From NCBI GenBank assembly GCA_043806735.1, contig JAZDGR010000081.1:1-15931 (forward strand): a stretch of 15,931 nt of DNA. Direction: 5' to 3'. Positions 7,344 through 13,796 of this stretch are shown piece by piece (within the stretch, counting starts at the first letter, position 1; each line of letters begins with the position of its first letter). This DNA comes from QYOJ01 sp043806735. GTDB taxonomy: Bacteria > Bacteroidota > Bacteroidia > Bacteroidales > FEN-979. The notes beneath the pieces are model-generated. The model ran no database searches, was not told the DNA's origin, and saw only the letters and a list, made by a program, of their open reading frames with translations. The translations under genes were made by a program, and so were the position numbers.

Positions 7344-7805
7344 TTAATATCCGTATACTCGTCCTTCAAATTTGGCAACTTTCACTTTCCAGCAGGACAC
7401 CTCCCGAATGGCTGGAGGATTGTAGGTGAACTCCCTTTCGGTGTATTGTTTCATGACCACATTTAGCGCTTGTACCTTGTCTTCGAGATCCTCGATGAAC
7501 TCCACCTTCCCGTAACAGAGTACACTCCGGTATTTCATACTCCAGGAACAGGCTACCTGCTCACTCTGGTAACGGAGCGCATGATCAGTAGTGAAGTTGA
7601 TGCACACGGCCGGGTTCTTTTTCAGGCAATCGATCTTTTTCCCTCTCTGTGCAGAGTGCAGGTAGATTACATCATCGGCATATCCGAAGTTCATGGGAAC
7701 CAGGTAAGGCTCCCCGGCAGGGGCCACCATAGCTACGTAACACACCTGGCAACGGGCAATGATATCTGTTATCTCCTTGTGACTGGAAACAGTTCGGTGT
7801 CTCAT
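7344..7805 (-). CDS. Pyridoxamine 5'-phosphate oxidase family protein (NimA-like flavoprotein)
   Basis: 153 residues, a complete split-barrel FMN-binding domain. Visible family features are CYVAMVAPAGEPYLVPMNFGY near 24-43, then IYLHSAQRGKKIDCLKKNPAVCINF (about 47-71). The H-S-A-x-x-G-x-K segment and following basic residues form the usual flavin phosphate contact of the Nim branch (Pyridox_ox_2). A middle segment, YRSVLCYGKVEFIED, and the C-terminal strand WKVKVAKFEGRVYGY complete the fold. Nim proteins reduce nitro groups of 5-nitroimidazoles, but most chromosomal homologues have unknown natural substrates, so no drug-resistance phenotype is claimed. The start ATG lies 1 base after the stop of the PF04020 gene, so the two are coupled. 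It ends 28 bases before the DDTD gene. Confidence 0.85.
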   Translation of the reverse strand: MRHRTVSSHKEITDIIARCQVCYVAMVAPAGEPYLVPMNFGYADDVIYLHSAQRGKKIDCLKKNPAVCINFTTDHALRYQSEQVACSWSMKYRSVLCYGKVEFIEDLEDKVQALNVVMKQYTEREFTYNPPAIREVSCWKVKVAKFEGRVYGY

Positions 7806-7806
7806 A

Positions 7807-8157
7807 TCATGCGAAAGAGGGAAGGATGAGGTATTCGAGAAGGTACTGGATCAGGGAAAGGATGATGCTGAAAAGCAAGGCCCACCAGAATCCCCGCACT
7901 TCAAAGCCCTTGACAAGAGCCCCGGCGAGCAAAATGATCAGGGCATTGATCACAAACAGGAAAAGACCGAAATACCAAAGGGTAACCGGAATGGTCAGAA
8001 AAACCATGAGTGGTTTTACGAAGGCATTCAGTAACGCCAGAACAAGGGCAACAAGCACGGCCGTCCAGAATGACTTTATGGTAATTCCGGGAAGAAGGTA
8101 ACTTGTCAGAATGATCGCAAAGGTGAGGATCAGGATCTGAATGATGATGGGTTGCAT
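7807..8157 (-). CDS. PF04020-family small membrane protein (annotated 'phage holin family', YvlD-like)
   Basis: 116 residues with four hydrophobic helices: IIIQILILTFAIILTSYLLPG, FWTAVLVALVLALLNAFVKPL, YFGLFLFVINALIILLAGALV and FWWALLFSIILSLIQYLLEYL. The 'LLPGI...F..A..VAL.LALLN.F.KP....L..P.T....GLFLFVINAL' pattern is diagnostic of PF04020, common on bacterial chromosomes. Databases often label it a phage holin, yet nothing phage-like is nearby; it is more likely a housekeeping or envelope-stress membrane protein. It sits 35 bases after radA and 1 base before the Nim-like gene. Confidence 0.88.
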   Translation of the reverse strand: MQPIIIQILILTFAIILTSYLLPGITIKSFWTAVLVALVLALLNAFVKPLMVFLTIPVTLWYFGLFLFVINALIILLAGALVKGFEVRGFWWALLFSIILSLIQYLLEYLILPSFA

Positions 8158-8192
8158 ATAATGGGTTTTTTAAACACCTGCAAGATAGTGAT

Positions 8193-9557
8193 TTATCGGA
8201 AAAGGGATGTCCAGAGTTCTTCAATTTTTCTCACGACCTGGACGTTGATCCGGAATTTTTTGGGATCAACCCCTTTGAGATTGTACCGGGAGATATAGAT
8301 TCGCTCAAAACCCAGTTTTTCTGCTTCCAAAATACGGGGTTCAATCCGGGTGACCGGCCGGATCTCCCCGGAAAGCCCAACCTCTGCCGCGAAACAGATT
8401 TTGTTTTCAATCGGAATATCCTCGTTGGAGGATAGCACAGCGACTACCACCGCCAGATCGATGGCTGGGTCGTCGACCCGGATCCCGCCGGCAATATTGA
8501 GGAAAACATCTTTCACACCCAACCGGAACCCGCTACGTTTTTCCAGCACGGCCAGCAGCATATTCAGCCGGCGGGTGTCAAACCCTGTACTGGAACGCTG
8601 GGGTGTTCCGTAAGCGGCGGAACTGACCAGCGCCTGCGTTTCAATCAGCATGGGTCGCAATCCTTCGATGGTAGCCGCAATTGCGATCCCACTAACGTTT
8701 TCGTCGCGTTGGGAAAGCAGGATCTCCGATGGATTGGATACTTCCCGTAAACCGTGATCCTGCATTTCATAGATACCCAACTCGGAGGTAGATCCGAACC
8801 GGTTCTTTACAGCCCGCAGGATGCGGTATCCGTAGTTGCGGTCCCCTTCAAACTGCAATACCGTATCTACCATGTGTTCCAGGATCTTTGGACCGGCAAT
8901 GGAACCGTCTTTGGTTATATGTCCAATCAGGATGACCGGGGTATTCGTAATCTTGGAGTATTTCTGGAGTTCGGCCGTACATTCCCGGATCTGGGAGATG
9001 CTGCCGGCAGAGGAGTCGATCACCTGGGTGCTCAACGTCTGAATGGAATCCACCACGACCAGTCCGGGCTTCAGTTCCTCCAGGTGGGGAAAAATGTTTT
9101 GTGTGGATGTCTCCGTCAGGATAAAACAATTTTCGTTTCCCAATCCGATCCGTTCCGATCGCATCCGGATTTGCTGATCACTCTCTTCCCCGGTAATATA
9201 GAGCACCTTTAAGCTCTTGCAATGCAAAGCCACCTGCAACAATAGCGTCGATTTCCCGATACCGGGTTCGCCGCCGATCAGCACGACCGACCCGGGAACA
9301 AGTCCGCCCCCCAGAACCCGGTTCAATTCCTGGTCCTTCAGGTCAATCCGCTGCTCCGTATCTACGGCAATATCGGTAATTTTCACAGGCTTCCGCGATC
9401 CGGCATCCGGCATCCGGTATCCTCTCTTCGTCTCTTCCCGTTGGATCACCTCTTCCACAAAGGTGTTCCACTCCCCGCAGGAAGGGCATTTACCCATCCA
9501 TTTCGGGGACTGAGCCCCGCAGCTCTGACAAAAGAAGGACGTCTTTATTTTAGCCAT
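8193..9557 (-). CDS. radA: DNA repair protein RadA
   Basis: 454 residues, normal family length. A C4 zinc finger opens the protein (CQSC at 10-13, CPSC at 24-27). The RecA-like ATPase core carries Walker A GGEPGIGKST (about 95-104), ITGEES, Walker B VVVDSIQT (about 167-174), and the RadA-specific KNRFG at 251-255. The C-terminal Lon-protease-like domain has AGGIRVDDPAIDLAVVVAVLSS and FAAEVGLSGEIRPV. RadA is a cytoplasmic ATPase that promotes branch migration and processing of recombination intermediates. Residues 45-54, in the linker between zinc finger and ATPase, are encoded by a 7-base tandem array; the linker is variable in the family, so function is probably intact. The start ATG abuts another array of the same kind. 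Transcription probably reads through from rfaE2, 55 bases upstream, unless the repeats block it. Confidence 0.97.
   Translation of the reverse strand: MAKIKTSFFCQSCGAQSPKWMGKCPSCGEWNTFVEEVIQREETKRGYRMPDAGSRKPVKITDIAVDTEQRIDLKDQELNRVLGGGLVPGSVVLIGGEPGIGKSTLLLQVALHCKSLKVLYITGEESDQQIRMRSERIGLGNENCFILTETSTQNIFPHLEELKPGLVVVDSIQTLSTQVIDSSAGSISQIRECTAELQKYSKITNTPVILIGHITKDGSIAGPKILEHMVDTVLQFEGDRNYGYRILRAVKNRFGSTSELGIYEMQDHGLREVSNPSEILLSQRDENVSGIAIAATIEGLRPMLIETQALVSSAAYGTPQRSSTGFDTRRLNMLLAVLEKRSGFRLGVKDVFLNIAGGIRVDDPAIDLAVVVAVLSSNEDIPIENKICFAAEVGLSGEIRPVTRIEPRILEAEKLGFERIYISRYNLKGVDPKKFRINVQVVRKIEELWTSLFR
9398..9425 (-). repeat. 7-base tandem array encoding part of the RadA linker
   Basis: Plus-strand units are atccggc, atccggc, atccggt and a decayed atcctct, exactly seven bases apart; the flanking ttccgcg is a further weak unit. 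On the coding strand the units read GCCGGAT and ACCGGAT. It translates to about RGYRMPDAGS. The units are close to those of the array in the alcohol dehydrogenase gene (atccggg). Confidence 0.7.
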
Positions 9558-9583
9558 TGGTCATTCGTCATTCGTTATTGATC
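9556..9583 (-). repeat. 7-base tandem array directly upstream of radA
   Basis: Plus-strand units are attggtc, attcgtc, attcgtt and attgatc at perfect 7-base spacing; the next seven bases (aatagat) are a poorer match. Coding-strand form is GACGAAT and AACGAAT. The array runs into the first two bases of the radA start codon, so the radA ribosome-binding region consists of repeat sequence. Confidence 0.75.
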
Positions 9584-9603
9584 AATAGATCCAGATGTCA
9601 AGT

Positions 9604-9631
9604 TCTCACGTCTTACGTCTCACGTCTTACC
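9604..9631 (-). repeat. 7-base tandem array overlapping the end of rfaE2
   Basis: Plus-strand units alternate: tctcacg, tcttacg, tctcacg, tcttacc; a weak fifth unit, tccttcg, follows. On the coding strand these are CGTGAGA and CGTAAGA. The array contains the rfaE2 stop codon (9613-9615) and encodes the protein's last residues, VRRET. Confidence 0.78.
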
Positions 9632-10125
9632 TCCTTCGTGGATCTGAGTTTGGAGATGAGGCCGGTAGTTGAATAGCCCTGGGTCAGGGGAATGGTTATG
9701 ATTTCACCGCCGCGGGCAAGAACGATCGTATGGCCGGCGATCTCTTCAACTTTGTAATCGGCCCCTTTTACCAGGATATCGGGTTGAACCAGCTTGATCA
9801 GCTCGTACGGAGTCTCCTCATCAAAGAGAACCACTGCACTTACAAAAGAAAGTGAAGCAAGGATCATGGCACGCGCATGTTCATTGTTGATGGGGCGACC
9901 GAGGCCTTTGATCCGGTTCACCGAGAGATCGGAGTTGAGCCCGATTACCAGCACTCCTCCAAGATCGGCGGCTTTGGAAAGATATTCGATATGGCCCAGG
10001 TGGAGAATATCAAAACATCCGTTGCTGAACACGATCTTCCGGTTCAGGAACCGCCAAATGTTGCTTTGATTTTTGATCCCATCCCGGGTGTAGATCTTTG
10101 ATTTAATCTGTTCGAGTCGTTCCAT
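9613..10125 (-). CDS. rfaE2: D-glycero-beta-D-manno-heptose 1-phosphate adenylyltransferase (stand-alone HldE C-domain)
   Basis: 170 residues from ATG 10125 (MERLEQIKSKIYTRDG); the open frame extends to 10176 but would then overlap the upstream gene by far more. It is a nucleotidyltransferase of the cytidylyltransferase superfamily: FSNGCFDILHLGHIEYL holds the HxGH motif at 42-45, followed by VLVIGLNSDLSVNRIKG, the 'ILVKGADY' loop and the terminal GYSTTGLISKL signature. The enzyme transfers AMP from ATP to heptose 1-phosphate, giving ADP-heptose for the LPS inner core. It lacks the sugar-kinase domain fused in E. coli HldE, so a separate kinase must exist elsewhere. The start overlaps the end of the flippase-like gene by 23 bases. 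The C-terminal VRRET tail and stop come from a 7-base repeat array, implying the original end was replaced. Confidence 0.93.
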   Translation of the reverse strand: MERLEQIKSKIYTRDGIKNQSNIWRFLNRKIVFSNGCFDILHLGHIEYLSKAADLGGVLVIGLNSDLSVNRIKGLGRPINNEHARAMILASLSFVSAVVLFDEETPYELIKLVQPDILVKGADYKVEEIAGHTIVLARGGEIITIPLTQGYSTTGLISKLRSTKEVRRET

Positions 10126-11155
10126 GTCTGGATTTGTTAAATGTAAGAAGCAGCAGGGATATCCCGCCAACGACAATGACCATCAGTGTTTGGGCAGTCC
10201 ATGCGATCCATCCGAGGGCGAGACCGGTGACCAGGCTTGTTCCGTACAACTTCATGGTTTCCTGAATGATGGCAGGGTAGAGCCCGATCCCACCGGGAGT
10301 AACCATAATCCCGACGCTTCCAAGCACCAGGGCAGACAGGGCGGCTCCAAACGAAAGGTCGGAAGTCTCCCGAAAGCAGAAGAAGCATACATATAACATG
10401 AAAAAGTAGAGTGTCCAGATCAAAAGCGAGTAGACAATGAAAAGCCAGGCATGTTTCACCTGACTGAGTGATTTCAGCCCCTCCCAGAAACCCTGAACCA
10501 GGCTGACGGTTTTTTGGTAGATCCTGAGAGAAGTAATTTTCTTCCTGAAAAGGAGCAAAAAGCCCAGCAGCACAACCAGGATTCCTGCGCCTGTAAGAAG
10601 GAGTATCCGGGAGTAATGAATAGCCCCAAACCGAGCTACCAGCTTCGGGTAGATGGTTTCATCAAGGTATTCCCTGATGGTCCCCATCTGTGTAAAGACC
10701 ATCAACAGAAAAAGGCCGAAAAACATCAGCATATCGATCGCCCGTTCGGTGATTACCGTGCCAAATGACTTTTGAAACGGGATCTTTTCGTATTTTGCGA
10801 GAATTCCGCAACGGGTCACCTCGCCAAGCCGGGGAAACGCAAGGTTGGCAAAATAGCCGATCATCACGGCGTAGAAAGTATTTTTCAGGTGAGGTTTGTA
10901 CCCCATGGGTTCGAGGAACATAATCCAGCGCAAAGCCCGGAGAACATGGCTGAGAATACCCAGGAAAATGGCCAGGATAACCCAGTTGTAATTGGCTGTC
11001 TTTAAGGCCTTGATAATCTCCTGTTTTTCGGTCGCGGTAAGTACCTTTAAGGATAACCAGATGATCAGGATACCCAGTCCGAGAAAAACAACAAATTTGA
11101 CAATCGTGAGAAACCCGGCATGAAAGGGTTTGACGTCGGGGCTGGAAACAGACAT
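10103..11155 (-). CDS. Flippase-like integral membrane protein, LPG synthase TM-domain family
   Basis: 350 residues with about eight hydrophobic helices, for example IVKFVVFLGLGILIIWLSL, WVILAIFLGILSHVLRALRW, AVMIGYFANLAFPRLGEV, AIDMLMFFGLFLLMVF, ILLLTGAGILVVLLGFLLLF, AWLFIVYSLLIWTLYFFML and LVLGSVGIMVTPGGIGLYPAI. The conserved 'R..RW', 'GYFANLAFPRLGE..R' and 'TPGGIGLYPA' segments mark the lysylphosphatidylglycerol synthase transmembrane (COG0392) family. In MprF the same domain flips aminoacylated lipid, but here there is no synthase domain, so the substrate is unknown; a lipid or lipid-linked sugar is plausible beside an ADP-heptose gene. The start codon shares one base with the panD stop (TGATG), and the end overlaps rfaE2 by 23 bases, so all three are translationally linked. 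Confidence 0.9.
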   Translation of the reverse strand: MSVSSPDVKPFHAGFLTIVKFVVFLGLGILIIWLSLKVLTATEKQEIIKALKTANYNWVILAIFLGILSHVLRALRWIMFLEPMGYKPHLKNTFYAVMIGYFANLAFPRLGEVTRCGILAKYEKIPFQKSFGTVITERAIDMLMFFGLFLLMVFTQMGTIREYLDETIYPKLVARFGAIHYSRILLLTGAGILVVLLGFLLLFRKKITSLRIYQKTVSLVQGFWEGLKSLSQVKHAWLFIVYSLLIWTLYFFMLYVCFFCFRETSDLSFGAALSALVLGSVGIMVTPGGIGLYPAIIQETMKLYGTSLVTGLALGWIAWTAQTLMVIVVGGISLLLLTFNKSRHGTTRTD

Positions 11156-11520
11156 CAGATGGATTTTTGGCCTTTCGGTAATTTATTTTTAGAGTCAGGA
11201 AACACAATGGCCGGCCTGAATTGTTTCGCTTCTTCAAAATCCATTTGTGCGTAGGATGCAATAATGACGAGATCCCCCTGGATAAATTTGCGGGCGGCAG
11301 CGCCGTTGAGACAGATCTGGCCACTCTCTTTTTTGCCTTTGATCACATACGTTTCGATCCGCTCTCCGTTGTTGATATTCAACACATGGACCTTCTCAAA
11401 CTCCAGGATATTGGCTGCTTTCATCAAGCGTTCATCGAGGGTGATGCTTCCTACATAGTTAATGTTGGCTTCGGTTACAGTAGCCCGGTGAATCTTTGAT
11501 TTCAGTACCTCAATCTTCAT
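11155..11520 (-). CDS. panD: Aspartate 1-decarboxylase proenzyme
   Basis: 121 residues, usual length. The pyruvoyl enzyme makes beta-alanine from L-aspartate for pantothenate. It is self-cleaved at Gly24-Ser25, seen in NYVGSITLDE, leaving the pyruvoyl group on the alpha chain. The catalytic-site residues K9 (KSKIHRATVT) and Y58 region (ERIETYVIKG), and 'GQICLNGAAARKFIQGDLVIIASYAQM', are all present. Starts 9 bases after panC and ends one base into the next gene's start codon, forming a clear operon with the next pathway enzyme PanC. Confidence 0.98.
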   Translation of the reverse strand: MKIEVLKSKIHRATVTEANINYVGSITLDERLMKAANILEFEKVHVLNINNGERIETYVIKGKKESGQICLNGAAARKFIQGDLVIIASYAQMDFEEAKQFRPAIVFPDSKNKLPKGQKSI

Positions 11521-11529
11521 GCGGCAAAA

Positions 11530-12381
11530 TTACGAAAAAAGTTCCATATTGTCGATGAGCCTGACATCACCTACATGGACCGCAGTGCAGGCAACCGCCT
11601 GTTCAGTATCCTTCCATGAATGGATAGGGAGCAGGGTGACCGCATCAACAATTTCAAAGTATTCAGGCCGGAAGACCGGAACTTCGTGAAGCCGTTTCAT
11701 GGCCAGTACTTGGAGTCTTTTTACCGGAACCGTCCCGGCATTGGCCTTGGTGAACATCAACACGTCATAAATCCGGGATGCCACTTTCCGTTCCCCGATC
11801 GTCAGCCGCAAATTTCTGCTGCTCATCGCCAACCCGTCCGGCTCCCTTACCGTATCACAGGGAACAATTTCCACGGGGATGCCAAGGGTCTGAACCATAT
11901 GCCGGATGATGGCGAGTTGCTGGAAATCCTTTTTCCCGAAATAGGCCCGCGTTGGTTCAACAATCTCGAAAAGCTTCTTCGCGACGATGGCGACTCCATT
12001 GAAATGACCGGGTCGGTACCTTCCTTCCATCACCCGGTCAAGTTTTCCGAAATCAAGCGTAAGCAGTGGTTCCTCGCCGGGCGGATAAATCTCGTCCGCA
12101 GTAGGCGCGAAAAGCAAGTCAACTCCCTCCGAAAGGAGCAGCTTGGCATCTTGTTCCGGCATCCGGGGATATTGTTTCAGATCATTTGCATTAGTAAACT
12201 GGATGGGATTCACAAAGATGCTGCAAACCGTGAGGTCATTCTCCTTTTTCGACCTCCGGATCACTTCCAGATGTCCGTTGTGCAACGCCCCCATCGTGGG
12301 AACGAAACCGATGCTTTTTTTCTGTTTCCGGGAAGAGGAGAGATATTCTTTTACCCCGGTAATGGTTGCAGAATGAATCAT
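11530..12381 (-). CDS. panC: Pantoate-beta-alanine ligase (pantothenate synthetase)
   Basis: 283 residues. It condenses D-pantoate with beta-alanine using ATP, through a pantoyl-adenylate, to make pantothenate, the CoA precursor. The N-terminal Rossmann-type domain carries GFVPTMGALHNGHL with the HxGH ATP motif at 34-37, then SIFVNPIQF and DLKQYPR. Later FGKKDFQQLAIIRHMV and the GLAMSSRNLRL loop (KMSKS-like) are present. The substrate beta-alanine comes from panD directly downstream. The ATG overlaps the response-regulator stop by four bases (ATGA), so panC translation is coupled to the regulator gene. panB is not in the window. Confidence 0.98.
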   Translation of the reverse strand: MIHSATITGVKEYLSSSRKQKKSIGFVPTMGALHNGHLEVIRRSKKENDLTVCSIFVNPIQFTNANDLKQYPRMPEQDAKLLLSEGVDLLFAPTADEIYPPGEEPLLTLDFGKLDRVMEGRYRPGHFNGVAIVAKKLFEIVEPTRAYFGKKDFQQLAIIRHMVQTLGIPVEIVPCDTVREPDGLAMSSRNLRLTIGERKVASRIYDVLMFTKANAGTVPVKRLQVLAMKRLHEVPVFRPEYFEIVDAVTLLPIHSWKDTEQAVACTAVHVGDVRLIDNMELFS

Positions 12382-13037
12382 ATCTCCACAATCTTATGCT
12401 TGATCGCAAATTTCACCATCTCCACGGTCGATTTCAAACCAAGCTTATTGACAATGTGATTTTTATGGGATTCGACGGTCCGGATGCTGATGTGTAACTT
12501 CTTGCTGATTTCCAGGTTGTTGAAGCCTTCGGCAAACAGCTTCAGGATCTCCCGTTCGCGTCGGGTCAGCGCGTTGGCTACATTGTCCTCGCTCGGTTCC
12601 GGCTGCGTGGCCTGTCGTACGAAACTTTTCAGGATCACCTTTGAAATGGTTTCGCTGAAGAATTCATGCCCCCGGTGAATGGCGTAGATGGCATCCAGCA
12701 ACTCCTGCCGCGAGGTGTTTTTCGGAAGATACCCTTTGGCGCCGGCTTTCATGGCATTGAAGACAAAATCCTCACTGGTGTACATGGAAAGGATCAGGAC
12801 CCGGATTTCAGGTCGCTCCCGCACCAGGATCTTGGTCAGCTCAATGCCCGAAAGATCCGGCAGAGAGATATCCATCAGTATAATGTCGGGTTCACACTGC
12901 CTGATTTTATCCATCAGCTCCTGCCCGTTGTTGGCTTCCCCGATGATCACAATATCAGGGATTCCGGAGAGAAGCGCCTGGATGCCGTCCCGGACAAGCT
13001 GATGATCGTCGACCAGAAAGATTTGGATCTTCTCCAT
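12378..13037 (-). CDS. NarL/FixJ-type response regulator
   Basis: 219 residues. The receiver domain (about 1-120) has the acidic pair D10-D11, phosphoacceptor D56 in DIILMDISLPD, and K106 in GYLPKNTS. The LuxR-type helix-turn-helix (about 150-213) reads LTRREREILKLFAEGFNNLEISKKLHISIRTVESHKNHIVNKL. Phosphorylation by the kinase encoded 3 bases upstream should control DNA binding. Target genes are unknown; the ATGA overlap with panC means it is made together with pantothenate enzymes, but that does not prove it regulates them. Confidence 0.97.
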   Translation of the reverse strand: MEKIQIFLVDDHQLVRDGIQALLSGIPDIVIIGEANNGQELMDKIRQCEPDIILMDISLPDLSGIELTKILVRERPEIRVLILSMYTSEDFVFNAMKAGAKGYLPKNTSRQELLDAIYAIHRGHEFFSETISKVILKSFVRQATQPEPSEDNVANALTRREREILKLFAEGFNNLEISKKLHISIRTVESHKNHIVNKLGLKSTVEMVKFAIKHKIVEI

Positions 13038-13040
13038 GGA

Positions 13041-13727
13041 TTATTGAAATACCGGTATGATGATTTTGATCTGAGTTCCTTCGTTCACATGCGAAACAAT
13101 ATCAATCGATCCGTTCAGTAAAATGACCCGCTCCCGCATGTTGTTCATCCCATGCCCGCTGCCGGTCTGCACCTCCCGGAGGTTAAATCCTTGTCCGTCG
13201 TCCCGGATCGTAAAGAAAACTTCGTCCTTCTGCCGGGTAAGGTTCAACTCCACACGGTTGGCTTTGGCGTGCTTGACAATGTTGTTCAGCGCCTCCTGGG
13301 CAATCCGAAAAATATAAGTCTTCATGGTTTTGTTCAGCGATTCAAAATCCCCTTTGAAATCCAGCGAAATTTTCAGTCCGGTCTGGTCACCGGTTTCCAC
13401 ACAGAGGTTCCGGATGGCAAATACGATCCCGAACGCTTCGAGGACGGATGGCATGAGGTTGTTGCTGATCCGCCGGATCTCATCCACAATCTTGTCAAAA
13501 TCGGTCCGAATCCTGGAAATATGATCCCGCACCTCCTGTTCATCTAGGTAGAGCAGACTCTCCAGCTTCATCTTGATGGCGATGAGGTATTGGCCGATCC
13601 CGTCGTGCAATTCCCTCGATAACCGCTGCCACTCTTTCTCTTCCCCTTCGATGAAGGACTTCAGACTACCGAACGGATCATGACCCGTTTCGGCAAGTTC
13701 CACACTATTTTTACTAATTTTGGACAC
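13041..13727 (-). CDS. Soluble sensor histidine kinase (HisKA_3 / NarX-type core)
   Basis: 228 residues starting at GTG (13727); no in-frame ATG lies between this and the upstream stop. The dimerisation/phosphoacceptor region has RLSRELHDGIGQYL with His41, typical of the HisKA_3 family paired with NarL-type regulators. The HATPase domain shows the N-box EALNNIVKHA, the G1 box RDDGQGF and the G2 box GSGHGMNNMRER. There are no transmembrane segments and no PAS, GAF or periplasmic domain: only about 30 residues precede the H-box helix. The input signal must come from a partner protein or from the cytoplasm. First gene of the pan-radA cluster, with the cognate regulator 3 bases downstream. Confidence 0.94.
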   Translation of the reverse strand: MSKISKNSVELAETGHDPFGSLKSFIEGEEKEWQRLSRELHDGIGQYLIAIKMKLESLLYLDEQEVRDHISRIRTDFDKIVDEIRRISNNLMPSVLEAFGIVFAIRNLCVETGDQTGLKISLDFKGDFESLNKTMKTYIFRIAQEALNNIVKHAKANRVELNLTRQKDEVFFTIRDDGQGFNLREVQTGSGHGMNNMRERVILLNGSIDIVSHVNEGTQIKIIIPVFQ

Positions 13728-13752
13728 CCTTGTACAGCCGTTAAACCGGTAA

Positions 13753-13760
13753 CAAACATA
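13753..13760 (-). promoter_or_regulatory. Likely -7 promoter element of the kinase-pan-radA cluster
   Basis: The minus strand reads TATGTTTG, an exact match to the Bacteroidota TAnnTTTG -7 box, 25 bases before the kinase GTG. About 20-21 bases upstream is a TTTT/TTTA run in place of the usual TTTG -33 box. The rest of the 69-base divergent region (13728-13796) is AT-rich; for the plus-strand peptidase only a near match, TAAATTTC (about 13762-13769), is seen. Confidence 0.45.
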
Positions 13761-13796
13761 CTAAATTTCCAGGTTTGAATTAAAACATCCCCCACG

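Noticed and set aside
7807..8157. Prophage remnant suggested by the 'phage holin' family name
   Set aside because: PF04020 proteins are ordinary chromosomal membrane proteins, and no phage genes are nearby.
9556..9638. Possible CRISPR array
   Set aside because: Units are only 7 bases with no spacers and no cas genes.
11620..12459. 279-codon plus-strand open frame across panC
   Set aside because: Antisense to a complete panC and the response-regulator end; no domain or start signal.
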